DNA of 33,461 nt from JAZDKP01 sp043802925 (GTDB lineage Bacteria; Fibrobacterota; OXYB2-FULL-49-7; JAEUSG01). The notes under the pieces are model-generated. The model saw only the letters and a list, made by a program, of their open reading frames with translations. It searched no databases and was not told where the DNA came from. Position numbers and translations under genes: made by a program. The stretch covers positions 1-33,461 of the forward strand of contig JAZDKP010000108.1 in the NCBI GenBank assembly GCA_043802925.1, read 5' to 3'. Below, one piece after another: positions 7,789-15,855 of this stretch (positions within the stretch are counted from its first letter, which is position 1; each line of letters opens with the position of its first letter).

Positions 7789-9046
7789 GGTTTAATCTTT
7801 TTCCTGTCTGAATGGTTTGGACCAGGGGAATCCGCGCCGGGCACGCATAGGCACAGCACCCGCATTCAATGCAGCCGCTGCCGCGCCATTTCCGGAACCC
7901 GGATGCGTCCGCGCGCTGCGTCCGTGCCAGCAGCTCACAGGGCCGCAGTCCCATGGGGCAGGCGCGTACGCAGGCCCCGCATCGGATGCAGGCCGAAGCC
8001 ATGGTTGCGGGGGATTCATTATCCGTAAGAAAAAGGATGCCCGGGGTTGCCTTGAGCAGGGGTTGCCCGAGGTCTGTGACCGCAATCCCGCGCATGGGCC
8101 CGCCCAGGAGAACCCGGACCGCTCCCTGTGCGCTGCCGCAGTATTCCGCTATGAATGAGAGCGGGGTCCCCATGGCCGCGAGCAGGTTTTTGGGCGTCCG
8201 TATGGCCTGCCCACTGACCGTAATAATTCGCTCCATGCAGGGCTTACCGAGTGTGACGGCCTCCATGACTGCGGCGCAGGTGGCCACGTTATGGACCACG
8301 CAACCCGCATCGAGGGGGGAGGCCGGCGGTCCCAGACGCGTGCCTGTGAGCGCCTGCACCAGCAGGTGTTCCGCGCCCTGGGGGTAGCGATCGGGGAGGG
8401 CCACAACCGAGATTTCGTTGTCAATGTCCGCGGCATGGCGGAACACCTCCAGCGCCTCCCTGCGGTTGGCCGTGATGCCGACCCGGGCGTGGTGGATGCC
8501 GAGGATGCGCTTGATGATGCGGATACCGTCCACAATTTTGTCAGGGTGTTCTATCAAGAGCCGGTTGTCCGCGGTGATGTAGGGCTCGTTTTCGCAGCCG
8601 TTGACTATAAGGGTGTGGACAATCCGGTCTTTTGGCGGCGAAAGGGTGGTCTGGACCGGACGGCCGGAGCCGGAGAGACCGGTCACGCCGGCTTCGATGA
8701 CCGCAGCGAGCAGGGTCTCGGGCAACGCAGTGAACGGATTCTTGACGGGCCGGTAGCGGACGGTCTCTGTTTCACCGCTGTTTTCGATGACGAGGACCGG
8801 CCCGGCTTCCAGCACGCGTCCGGTGACCGGGCTGTGCAGGTGCGCGGAATCAGGGGAACCGGCTTCGGCCACCTTTTGACCCCTGCGGACCGTATCGCCA
8901 GGGCGCACCCGTGCCCGGGCGGCTGCGCCGGGACGCTGTTCGAGCGGGAGATAGATCCTCGGAGGCAGGGGAAGGCGTTCAATTTCAAGGTGCGCGGTCG
9001 CGGCCTTGAAGTCGGGCGGATGGACGCCACCCCGGAATCTCCGCAT
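7775..9046 (-). CDS. rnfC: Rnf complex subunit C
   Basis: A 423-residue peripheral subunit. Seen: the N-terminal FRGGVHPPDFK, a biotinyl-like hairpin region at 30-90, the glycine-rich flavin/NADH region GVTGLSGSGRP, NGCENEPYITADNRLL, LGGPMRGIA, and two 4Fe-4S motifs: Cys353-356-359-363 and Cys392-395-398-402. It should hand electrons between soluble carriers and the membrane subunits. The usual GLGGAxFP motif is altered to GLSGSGRP, so nucleotide binding may differ. It starts eight bases after the four-cysteine gene and overlaps rnfD. No Shine-Dalgarno site precedes the ATG, which suggests translation by coupling. Confidence 0.92.
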   Translation of the reverse strand: MRRFRGGVHPPDFKAATAHLEIERLPLPPRIYLPLEQRPGAAARARVRPGDTVRRGQKVAEAGSPDSAHLHSPVTGRVLEAGPVLVIENSGETETVRYRPVKNPFTALPETLLAAVIEAGVTGLSGSGRPVQTTLSPPKDRIVHTLIVNGCENEPYITADNRLLIEHPDKIVDGIRIIKRILGIHHARVGITANRREALEVFRHAADIDNEISVVALPDRYPQGAEHLLVQALTGTRLGPPASPLDAGCVVHNVATCAAVMEAVTLGKPCMERIITVSGQAIRTPKNLLAAMGTPLSFIAEYCGSAQGAVRVLLGGPMRGIAVTDLGQPLLKATPGILFLTDNESPATMASACIRCGACVRACPMGLRPCELLARTQRADASGFRKWRGSGCIECGCCAYACPARIPLVQTIQTGKRLNHDAV

Positions 9047-9054
9047 GGTTACGG

Positions 9055-9387
9055 TTACAGACGGCCTTTCAGGGCCGCTTTCATGATGCTCTTGACCTGC
9101 GGACCGGAAAGCGATTTTTCATGCTTGAGGGGCGGAAGCGCAGCGTAACGGTCGCACAGGAAGACTGTGGAGGTGTCAATGGAAACCGTACCACTCGAAC
9201 CTCCCGTGGACTTCTGTTTGAACTCGAGGCATTTGTTCTTTTTCTTGCAGTTGAAACAGGAGGTCGGTCGCATATCGGAGCGTCCGTCCCCTGCGGTCGC
9301 GTTGACCTTGTCCTGGAGCTTGGACGTTTCATAGCCCTGGGCCAGCATCCGGTTCTTGCTCATGAATCGTTCATGGTCGTCAAACAT
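9055..9387 (-). CDS. Small four-cysteine protein between glcF and rnfC
   Basis: A 110-residue soluble protein I do not recognise. It has a charged helical start, then CFNCKKKNKC and a later FLCDRY, placing Cys44, 47, 53 and 78 as C-x2-C-x5-C-x24-C, which could bind zinc or an iron-sulphur cluster. The chosen ATG (9385-9387) has AGGAGG nine bases upstream; an upstream ATG at 9396 would sit on that site. It overlaps the end of glcF by eight bases and precedes rnfC by eight, so it is surely co-transcribed with redox genes. A role as an electron carrier or assembly factor between the dehydrogenase and Rnf is only inference. Confidence 0.7.
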   Translation of the reverse strand: MFDDHERFMSKNRMLAQGYETSKLQDKVNATAGDGRSDMRPTSCFNCKKKNKCLEFKQKSTGGSSGTVSIDTSTVFLCDRYAALPPLKHEKSLSGPQVKSIMKAALKGRL

Positions 9388-10630
9388 GGTTTCCATCCTC
9401 CTTTTCAGCATACGTTCGGGCCAGCAGCTCCACGGGGTGGCAGACGACCGCGTCCAGCGCGCGCTCGGCCATCCCGTCCTCAAGATGAAGAATGCAGGCC
9501 GGGCATCCTGTGGCGAGTACCCGGGCCTGTGTCCGCTGGAACATATTCATTTTCTGAGAGCGGATTTTCTTGGATAAATCGTAATATTTTAGGGAGAAGG
9601 AACCGCCGCTGCCGCAACAGGCATCCGCATCGGTCATTTCCGTGAACGCGATACCGGGCACGGACTGCAGCAGTTGCCGGGGCGCTTCCGTGACTTTCAT
9701 GCCGCGGCGCAGGTGGCAGGGATCGTGGTACGTGGCCGTGAGCGGGACCGGGGTATCGCCGGGCTTAAGCCCGGTCTCAAGCAGGTATTCGGAAATATCC
9801 ATGACCTTGAATTTGGGCGCGGAATCGCCCAGCATCTTTTTATACTGCGCTCCGAGCATGTAGCCGCAGGAGCCGCATGCGGTGACCACCACATCCGCGC
9901 CAAAGGCATTCAACTGGTCGAGATTCTGCTGCGCCATCTTTTCCGCGGTCACGGGGTCGCCCGAGATGTACACCGGCATGCCGCAGCAGGGGATGCGCGG
10001 TAAAATGACGTCCGTGCCGTTGCGCACGAGCGAACGGATGGCCGCGCTCCCGAGTGAAATAAGCGAAAGCGAGGCCGAGCAGCCCGGGAAATAGACGACC
10101 CGGCGCGTGTTGCCGGGTGCGGAGATGATTTCCGGAAAACGGTCGTACAGGGTGCGGGTCTGAAAGACCGGAAGCCTGCGCTTGGGGTCCACGTTCATTA
10201 GGGTGAGTACCTTACGGTAGGCCTTGGTCAGCCGCACCGCGTCCACGGTTTTGCGGGTCAGGCCCATGGCCTTGGCCGCTGCAATGAGCGGCCGCCGACG
10301 GCTGATGATGTACTTGAAAATGAAGTCCTCTAAGAGGCTTTTTTTGAGACGGTTGTTCAATGCCTCGCGCGCGGGTACAATGATGGCCTCGATGTCGACC
10401 TGATTGGGGCAATATTCTTGGCAGCGCATGCAGACCAGGCAGGTTGCCAGTGTTTTTTTTAAGTTTGCCGTGGCCTTGAGTTCACCGGCCTCAAAGCCCT
10501 GCGCCAGCCGGATACGGCCGCGCGCCACCAGCGTCTCGTTCTTTTCTTCGAGGAAGGTGGGGCAGACGCTGCGGCATTTGCCGCAGTAAGAGCAGGCAGA
10601 GGCCGTCGGTGCTACGGAAGTATGTTTCAT
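9380..10630 (-). CDS. glcF: Glycolate oxidase-type Fe-S subunit
   Basis: A 416-residue protein with two ferredoxin-like 4Fe-4S motifs (Cys13-16-19-23 and Cys64-67-70-74) followed by two CCG domains (RIPCCGMPVYISGD and ADACCGSGGSFS, with FPGCSAS and YHDPCHLRRG). This is the architecture of GlcF and related Fe-S subunits that take electrons from a FAD-dependent 2-hydroxyacid dehydrogenase. The substrate could be glycolate, D-lactate or a similar acid. The ATG overlaps the TGA of the GlcE-like gene as ATGA. The next gene is the four-cysteine protein, then rnfC. Confidence 0.87.
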   Translation of the reverse strand: MKHTSVAPTASACSYCGKCRSVCPTFLEEKNETLVARGRIRLAQGFEAGELKATANLKKTLATCLVCMRCQEYCPNQVDIEAIIVPAREALNNRLKKSLLEDFIFKYIISRRRPLIAAAKAMGLTRKTVDAVRLTKAYRKVLTLMNVDPKRRLPVFQTRTLYDRFPEIISAPGNTRRVVYFPGCSASLSLISLGSAAIRSLVRNGTDVILPRIPCCGMPVYISGDPVTAEKMAQQNLDQLNAFGADVVVTACGSCGYMLGAQYKKMLGDSAPKFKVMDISEYLLETGLKPGDTPVPLTATYHDPCHLRRGMKVTEAPRQLLQSVPGIAFTEMTDADACCGSGGSFSLKYYDLSKKIRSQKMNMFQRTQARVLATGCPACILHLEDGMAERALDAVVCHPVELLARTYAEKEDGNHV

Positions 10631-11265
10631 ATTTCGAAGGTGTTGATAATATTCACAGGATCATACATGGTTTTCAACCGTAAAATGAACTTGCGCTCCT
10701 CGGGTTCGAGGGGGTGCGGTTCCGTATCAAGCGCAAAACGGGCCCGGTAGGCGTCGTTTTCCTGTTCGGGCAGCATGAGCCGGAAGGCGTATTCAACCGG
10801 GATGCCCAGCACGTTCTTGGTGCCGAGGAAGCAGTCCATGGCATTGTAGCCCGAAACGCTGGTATGGGCGCCGCTGCCGAGGTTCATGAGGGTCCCGTTC
10901 GGCAGCACGACCTTCAGTGCGTACAGGCTGTCCGCCCGGAAGACACCCTTGTGGGTGAAGCAATGGCCGATGGACTCCGCGGGCGCAAATTGGTCGAACG
11001 GAAATTTACCATAAACCGATTCCGCGAGCATGGCCAGGATTTCGCTGACCCGGACCCCGCACTGGAACGTGATGCGGCTGTTTACTTTGTCAATACGTGT
11101 TATGTTGTTCAAGTGCTTCATGGAGAAAGTGGTGACCGTGGGGCCGGCGGCCTCGTCCCCGTAGGTGATCAGGACCCGTTCTTTTTTCTCGTAGCAGCGT
11201 GAGAGGAGGGCGGCAAACTCTTCGGCGCTGTCGGGCGCAAAAAAAGGGCCGTTACTTTCCTGCAT
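10627..11265 (-). CDS. glcE: Small GlcE-like (PCMH/FAD-type) protein
   Basis: A 212-residue protein that matches, loosely, the FAD-binding PCMH fold: KVNSRITFQCGVRVSEILAM corresponds to the aGv.l.el step, LYALKVVLPNGTLMNLGSG to the VvlpdG step, and SVSGYNAMDCFLGTKNVLGI to the vaGYDltdLfiGseGtLGi step. The end (LKTMYDPVNIINTFEI) resembles the last lines of the family. It is shorter than E. coli GlcE (about 350 residues) and lacks a clear glycine-rich pyrophosphate loop (ITYGDEAAGPT in its place), so FAD binding may be lost. It overlaps obgE by 14 bases and glcF by ATGA. The position between glcD and glcF supports the GlcE reading more than the sequence alone does. Confidence 0.6.
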   Translation of the reverse strand: MQESNGPFFAPDSAEEFAALLSRCYEKKERVLITYGDEAAGPTVTTFSMKHLNNITRIDKVNSRITFQCGVRVSEILAMLAESVYGKFPFDQFAPAESIGHCFTHKGVFRADSLYALKVVLPNGTLMNLGSGAHTSVSGYNAMDCFLGTKNVLGIPVEYAFRLMLPEQENDAYRARFALDTEPHPLEPEERKFILRLKTMYDPVNIINTFEI

Positions 11266-12226
11266 TTTTCAGCATCCGTTTGATGGTAAAAAGAAGGTCC
11301 CGGAGACCTGAGCCCGTGACACCGGAAATTGAGACCAGGGGTCTTGTTTTTGAATTGCGCAACCCCTTGCTGTTTTTAGCGATATCCGACTTGTTGAGAG
11401 CGATAATCGAAGGTTTCTCAGCAAGCCCTGGATTGAATTCATGGAGTTCGTGCTTCAAGGCTTCGAATATTTCCTTCGCGCTCTTTTTGCTGTTCTGGTC
11501 AATGACATAAACCAAAAGCCGGGTCCGCTCGATGTGGCGAAGAAATTCGTGGCCCAGCCCCTTGCCGAGGTGGGCGCCTTTGATGAGCCCGGGAATGTCC
11601 GCCATGAAGAAACTGAAGCCCTCATCGACCTTGACCAGTCCAAGGTGCGGCGTCAACGTGGTGAAGGGATAGTCCGCAATCTTTGGACGTGCCTTGGACA
11701 GGTGCGAAAGTAATGTGGATTTGCCGGCATTCGGCTCGCCCACCAGGCCCACGTCCGCAATGAGCTTGAGTTCCAGCTTCAACTCCTTGTCCTCACCTTT
11801 TTCGCCGGGCTGGGCAAAACGGGGGGTCTGCCGAGTGGAGGTCTTGAAATGGGCATTGCCCTTGCCGCCGCGGCCGCCTTTGGCCAAAAGCGCAATCTGG
11901 TCGTGCTCCTGTATGTCGCAGAGGAGTGCGCCGGTGCTGTCCGAGACCAGCGTTCCGAGGGGAACCGGAATAAAGAGGTCTTTGCCGTCCGCGCCGTGGC
12001 AGTTTGAGCCTTGTCCATGGCCGCCGGTCGCGGCCCGGACGGTTTTTCGGTAGCGAAGCTCGAGGAGTGTGTTCATGTCTTTGTTGCCTTTGGCATAGAT
12101 GCTTCCGCCCCTGCCGCCGTCGCCGCCCGCGGGGCCGCCCATGGGGGCGAACTTTTCGCGGCGGAAGGCAATGCTCCCGGCCCCGCCGTTGCCTGAAATC
12201 ACATGGAGTTTTGTGCGGTCGATCAT
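11252..12226 (-). CDS. obgE: Obg-family GTPase
   Basis: A 324-residue ribosome-associated GTPase. Seen: the glycine-rich Obg fold (VISGNGGAGSIAFRREK, GGPAGGDGGRGGSI, LAKGGRGGKGN), then the G domain with GEPNAGKSTLLSHLSKARPK (G1), YPFTTLTPHLGLV (switch), DIPGLIKGAHLGKGLG (G3) and IIALNKSD (G4). It lacks the C-terminal extension seen in some relatives. The ATG at 12226 follows the glcD stop by 13 bases with AGGA about 11 bases before it; the same frame stays open far upstream through glcD but that part is not coding. It sits inside the glc gene run, between glcD and the GlcE-like gene, which is unusual. Confidence 0.94.
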   Translation of the reverse strand: MIDRTKLHVISGNGGAGSIAFRREKFAPMGGPAGGDGGRGGSIYAKGNKDMNTLLELRYRKTVRAATGGHGQGSNCHGADGKDLFIPVPLGTLVSDSTGALLCDIQEHDQIALLAKGGRGGKGNAHFKTSTRQTPRFAQPGEKGEDKELKLELKLIADVGLVGEPNAGKSTLLSHLSKARPKIADYPFTTLTPHLGLVKVDEGFSFFMADIPGLIKGAHLGKGLGHEFLRHIERTRLLVYVIDQNSKKSAKEIFEALKHELHEFNPGLAEKPSIIALNKSDIAKNSKGLRNSKTRPLVSISGVTGSGLRDLLFTIKRMLKNAGK

Positions 12227-12239
12227 ATTGACATGATTC

Positions 12240-13592
12240 CTATTCGAAGATTTTGCCCGGGTTGTAGAGGCCGTCCGGGTCGAGCGCTTTTTTAATGTTC
12301 CGGTTAAAATCGTAGGCCGCATCCGAAAGTTCCATGCGCAGGAAGGGCTGTTTGGACAGGCCGATGCCGTGTTCGCACGAAAGGGTCCCGGAAAGGTCCA
12401 TGACCTTTTCGAATAACTTGCGGGCCATGAATTCCGCGTCCTGAAGCGCGGACACGGAGTTTCCGTCGAACATGAAATTGACATGGAAGCAGCCCGCGCC
12501 GAGGTGGCCGTAAGTGTAAATGGCCACGTCCCGCGATTCGGCCGCGAGTTCCTCGTCGAGCCATGTTGCGAACTCCTCCATGCGGTCCATGGGCACGCCC
12601 ACGTCCTCGTTGATTTTGACGGGCGACACATTGTAGAGCGCGGGGGATATCTGCGTGCGGAAGTTCCAGAAGGCGGCGCGCTCGGTGCTGTCGTGCGCCC
12701 AGAGGGTCTCGGTTTGCCTGAACGTTGCGAATACCTTGCGCAACATGTCCGTGGGTTCGCTGGTTTCAAGGAGCATGACCGCTTCGATGTCGCTGCGGTG
12801 GAGGGGATGGCCCTCCGGGGCAAGGACGCCAAAGGTCTTTCCGTCGATATATTCCATGGCTTCGGGCAGAAGGCCGTGCATGAACAGGTAGAGCGTGAGC
12901 TTGAAAGCATCGCTGCGGTAGCGGAAAAAAAGAAGGCAGGTGTTGAGCGTGTCGGGACGGACCGTGAGCCGGAGCGCCAGTTTGACCGCCACGCCGAGCG
13001 TTCCCTCGCTGCCAATGAAAAGACCCTGCAGGATCCGGTTCCGGTTGTTGTTGAAGAACCCGGTCGACACCAGCGCGCCTTCGCCGCTCACATAGACGAG
13101 GCCGGCCACGTGCGAGTAACAGGAGCCGTAAAAACGGCCGCGGAGGCCGCAGGCGTTTTCCGCAAGGTTGCCCCCGAGCGTGGCAAAGGCCGCGCTGCTG
13201 GGGTCACAGGGGAAAAAAAGGCCGTACTTTTCGAGCCGCGCCTGGAGCGTGGAATTGATGACGCCCGGTTCCACGACCGCCACCTTCTGGGCCGGGTCAA
13301 TGTGCAGGATGCGGTCCATCCGTTCCAGGTTCAGCACCAGGGGTTCGGAGGCGCGACCCGGTACGCTGCCGCCCGTGAGCCCGGTGCCCGCGCCACGCGG
13401 AACCACCGGGACCTTGTACTGCCGCGCCACCTGGATTGCGGCGATGACATCCTCGGCGCTGGCCGCGTTGATGACAATTTTTGGGAGCGCGGAACGCTTG
13501 GAGGCGTCAAAAGAATAGGCGAGGAGCCCCTCCGGCGCGGTTTCCACGGCCTGCCGGCTCAGTCGTTTTTTCAGGTCCTTCACTAATTCCAT
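12240..13592 (-). CDS. glcD: FAD-linked 2-hydroxyacid dehydrogenase (GlcD-like)
   Basis: A 450-residue flavoprotein of the GlcD/DLD family. Seen: the FAD-binding PCMH domain with VPVVPRGAGTGLTGGSVPG, LERMDRILHID, GVINSTLQARLEKYGLFFPC, LGGNLAENACGLRGRFYG and FIGSEGTLGVAVKLALR, then the C-terminal domain with INEDVGVP, YTYGHLGAGCFHVNFMF and SCEHGIGLSKQPFL, ending DPDGLYNPGKIF. The common YGHxGDGNxH motif is changed to YGHLGAGCFH, so substrate handling may differ from glycolate oxidase; D-lactate or another 2-hydroxyacid is possible. I chose the ATG at 13592; a TTG at 13628 would add 12 residues. It heads the minus-strand redox cluster and diverges from the phosphomannomutase gene. Confidence 0.88.
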   Translation of the reverse strand: MELVKDLKKRLSRQAVETAPEGLLAYSFDASKRSALPKIVINAASAEDVIAAIQVARQYKVPVVPRGAGTGLTGGSVPGRASEPLVLNLERMDRILHIDPAQKVAVVEPGVINSTLQARLEKYGLFFPCDPSSAAFATLGGNLAENACGLRGRFYGSCYSHVAGLVYVSGEGALVSTGFFNNNRNRILQGLFIGSEGTLGVAVKLALRLTVRPDTLNTCLLFFRYRSDAFKLTLYLFMHGLLPEAMEYIDGKTFGVLAPEGHPLHRSDIEAVMLLETSEPTDMLRKVFATFRQTETLWAHDSTERAAFWNFRTQISPALYNVSPVKINEDVGVPMDRMEEFATWLDEELAAESRDVAIYTYGHLGAGCFHVNFMFDGNSVSALQDAEFMARKLFEKVMDLSGTLSCEHGIGLSKQPFLRMELSDAAYDFNRNIKKALDPDGLYNPGKIFE

Positions 13593-13617
13593 TCCATCAA
13601 AATAACAATCTGCGTTT

Positions 13618-13649
13618 TGCAGGGGCAACCTGCATCATCATTTGCGCAA
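13618..13649. promoter_or_regulatory. Inverted repeat and palindrome in a divergent intergenic region
   Basis: Between the divergent starts of glcD and the phosphomutase gene, TGCAGG and CCTGCA form a perfect dyad with a five-base spacer (13618-13634), followed by the 8-bp palindrome TTGCGCAA (13642-13649). They are placed where a regulator of either gene could bind. On the minus strand TTGCCC (13628-13623) stands 17 bases before TTATTT, a weak promoter candidate for glcD that would overlap the dyad. No regulator can be named. Confidence 0.35.
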
Positions 13650-13682
13650 GCGCGCCCATTTAATGTATTTTTCAGAGCTCCC

Positions 13683-15062
13683 ATGAACGCCATGCACTCT
13701 TCCATCAACCCTTTCATTTTCCGCGAGTACGATATCCGGGGCATTGTGGACACGGACCTCACCGATGCGTCCGTGGCACTGATTGGCAGGGGATATGCCG
13801 CCTACCTGGCCGGCCATGGAGTAAAGAAAATATCCGTGGGCGGCGACGTCCGCCTTTCGTCCCGCCGGTTCATGGACATCCTCTGCCGTGTCATGGCCGA
13901 GTCCGGCCTCCATGTCATCGATATAGGCCCTGTGCCCACGCCGGTTTCCTATTACAGCCTGTTCACCCTCGATGTCGGCGGTTCCATCATGGTCACCGGC
14001 AGCCACAACCCCGCGGAGTTCAACGGCTTCAAACTCGGGTTGGGCCAATCCACTATCCATGGTGACGAAATCAAAAAGGTACTGGCCATCATCCAGGAGG
14101 GCCGTTTCGTCTCCGGTTCCGGTCTTGTTGAAAAACGCGATCTGAATTCCGACTACACGGCCATGCTCAAGGGAAAATTTTCCTTCCGCCGCAGGCTCAA
14201 GGTCGTGGTCGATGCGGGCAATGGCACGGCCGCACTCTTTGTACCGGCACTCCTTCGTTCTTTCGGCCACGAGGTCATCGAGCTCTATTGCGACGTGGAC
14301 GGTCGCTTCCCCAACCACCATCCCGACCCCACGGTCGAAAAAAATCTCCAGGACCTTGTCCGCAAGGTCCGCGAAACCGGGGCGCACGTGGGCGTGGCCT
14401 TTGACGGTGACAGCGACCGAATCGGCGTGGTTGATGACCAGGGCGGCATCCTCTGGGGCGACTATCTGCTCCTGATTTACGCTCTCGACATCCTCAAGAC
14501 CCGGCCCGGGGCCAAGGTTATCTTTGAGGTCAAATGTTCGCAAGCGCTTACCGACGTGCTGCCCGGTGCGGGCGGCGAACCCATCATGTGGAAAACGGGC
14601 CATTCCCTTCTCAAAAGCAAAATGAAGGAAACGCAGGCCGCCATTGCCGGCGAAATGAGCGGCCACATGTTCTTTGCGGACCGTTATTACGGGTACGACG
14701 ACGCCATTTACGCAACGCTCCGGCTTCTCGAAATCCTCGACCACGAAACGGAATCTTTGAGCCGCATCCGCGCGCGCCTGCCGGTCTATCATTCCACCCC
14801 CGAAATGCGGCTCGAATGCGAAAATGACGCGGTCAAGTTCGCCATCACCCGTCAGGCGGTCGACTATTTCAGCCGGAATTATAAAACGATCACCATTGAT
14901 GGAGTCCGAATCCTGTTTGGCGACGGCTGGGGCCTCCTTCGGGCTTCCAATACCCAGCCCGTGCTGGTGCTTCGGTTTGAGGCTAAAACCCCGGAACGGT
15001 TGTCCGAAATCCGGGGTCTGGTCATTGATAAACTCAAGGAATTCGGCCGGTTTACAATGTAA
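13683..15062 (+). CDS. manB: Phosphomannomutase/phosphoglucomutase
   Basis: A 459-residue alpha-D-phosphohexomutase that interconverts hexose 6- and 1-phosphates, supplying sugar nucleotides for polysaccharide and lipopolysaccharide. Seen: FREYDIRGIVDTDL at the start; the phosphoserine loop SIMVTGSHNPAEFNG with Ser107; the metal loop FDGDSDRIGVVD (Asp241, 243, 245); the sugar-specificity loop GEMSGHMFFADRYYGYDD; and a C-terminal phosphate-binding loop near RASNTQPVLVLRFEA. GEMSGH is the form shared by bifunctional PMM/PGM enzymes (AlgC-like). The ATG at 13683 is chosen over a TTG at 13617; a second ATG lies at 13692. It is followed 27 bases later by queC. Confidence 0.92.
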   Translation: MNAMHSSINPFIFREYDIRGIVDTDLTDASVALIGRGYAAYLAGHGVKKISVGGDVRLSSRRFMDILCRVMAESGLHVIDIGPVPTPVSYYSLFTLDVGGSIMVTGSHNPAEFNGFKLGLGQSTIHGDEIKKVLAIIQEGRFVSGSGLVEKRDLNSDYTAMLKGKFSFRRRLKVVVDAGNGTAALFVPALLRSFGHEVIELYCDVDGRFPNHHPDPTVEKNLQDLVRKVRETGAHVGVAFDGDSDRIGVVDDQGGILWGDYLLLIYALDILKTRPGAKVIFEVKCSQALTDVLPGAGGEPIMWKTGHSLLKSKMKETQAAIAGEMSGHMFFADRYYGYDDAIYATLRLLEILDHETESLSRIRARLPVYHSTPEMRLECENDAVKFAITRQAVDYFSRNYKTITIDGVRILFGDGWGLLRASNTQPVLVLRFEAKTPERLSEIRGLVIDKLKEFGRFTM

Positions 15063-15089
15063 CCGGTCCACTCATTAGAAAGGACGGGC

Positions 15090-15773
15090 ATGAAAAAGAA
15101 AAATGCGGTTGTTGTGGTCAGCGGCGGTATCAACAGCTGCCTGACCGCGGCCCTGGTGGCGGACAAGTACAATCCTTTCTTCCTTCATGTCAGTTACGGG
15201 CAAAAGGTCGAGAAGCGCGAGCTCAAGGCCTTCAAAGACCTTGCGACCTATTTCAAAGTGAAGAAAAGGCTGACCGCTTCGGTCAAATATCTCAAGGAAA
15301 TCGGAGGCTCCAGCCTTACGGACCGGAACATCAATATCTCGGTCTCCGGTGTCTCCAACCGTAAAATCCCGACCTCCTATGTGTCGTTTATCAATTCACA
15401 CTTCATTTCCATTGCGGTCTCCTGGGCTGAAACGCTGGAGGTGGACAAAATCTTTTTCGGGGCCAACGAAAGCAACGAGCTCTTTTATCCCGACTGTACA
15501 CGCAAATACTTTTCCGCCATGAGCCGGACCATCACCGCGGGTGTCAAACCGGAGTCAAAAATCACGCTCGAGACCCCGCTTATCTCCCTGCGAAAGTCCG
15601 ATATAATCAAGAATGCTTCGGACATGAAGCTGCCCCTCCATCTGACCTGGACCTGCTATAAAAACAACGATATCGCCTGCGGTGAATGCGATGCCTGCAT
15701 GCGGCGGCTCCGCGGATTCAAGAACGCAAAGCTTTACGATCCGCTTGAATACATGGTTTATCCAAAACTGTAA
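15090..15773 (+). CDS. queC: Divergent QueC-like 7-cyano-7-deazaguanine synthase
   Basis: A 227-residue PP-loop ATPase of the QueC family, which makes preQ0 from 7-carboxy-7-deazaguanine in queuosine synthesis. Seen: the PP-loop SGGINSCLTA; ISIAVSWAETLEVDKIFFGAN; FYPDCT; ETPLISLRKSDII; and LTWTCYKN with the zinc cysteines 189, 197, 200 and 203. Several positions usually fixed in QueC differ: SGGxDS is SGGINS (Asn15), VPxRN is VSFIN, and YPDCR is YPDCT. It may have altered activity or be a paralogue. AAAGGA precedes the ATG at a good distance. No other queuosine gene is in the window. Confidence 0.78.
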   Translation: MKKKNAVVVVSGGINSCLTAALVADKYNPFFLHVSYGQKVEKRELKAFKDLATYFKVKKRLTASVKYLKEIGGSSLTDRNINISVSGVSNRKIPTSYVSFINSHFISIAVSWAETLEVDKIFFGANESNELFYPDCTRKYFSAMSRTITAGVKPESKITLETPLISLRKSDIIKNASDMKLPLHLTWTCYKNNDIACGECDACMRRLRGFKNAKLYDPLEYMVYPKL

Positions 15774-15805
15774 TTTTAAGCGGCAATACGGATGACCGAT
15801 TGCAG

Positions 15806-15840
15806 AGGCGTACGTTTAAGCGCACGCCTTTTTTTATTTT
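15806..15840 (+). terminator. Intrinsic terminator after queC
   Basis: AGGCGT (15806-15811) pairs with ACGCCT (15824-15829), with two further inner CG pairs after one mismatch, followed directly by seven T and then ATTTT. A standard rho-independent terminator 33 bases after the queC stop. Confidence 0.85.
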
Positions 15841-15855
15841 AACGGATAAAAACCG

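Noticed and set aside
11252..13015. A 587-codon minus-strand frame covering obgE and much of glcD.
   Set aside because: Only the part from 12226 downward has Obg motifs; the upstream part is an arginine/serine-rich shadow of glcD in another frame.
12483..13586. A 367-codon plus-strand frame opposite glcD.
   Set aside because: No family features; glcD on the other strand has full FAD-domain motifs.
13638..15071. A 477-codon minus-strand frame opposite the phosphomutase gene.
   Set aside because: Shadow of a conserved gene with all active-site loops on the plus strand.
15090..15773. QueC-like protein as part of a defence system such as Qat or a CBASS variant.
   Set aside because: No accompanying ATPase, nuclease, cyclase or effector genes; the neighbours are housekeeping genes.
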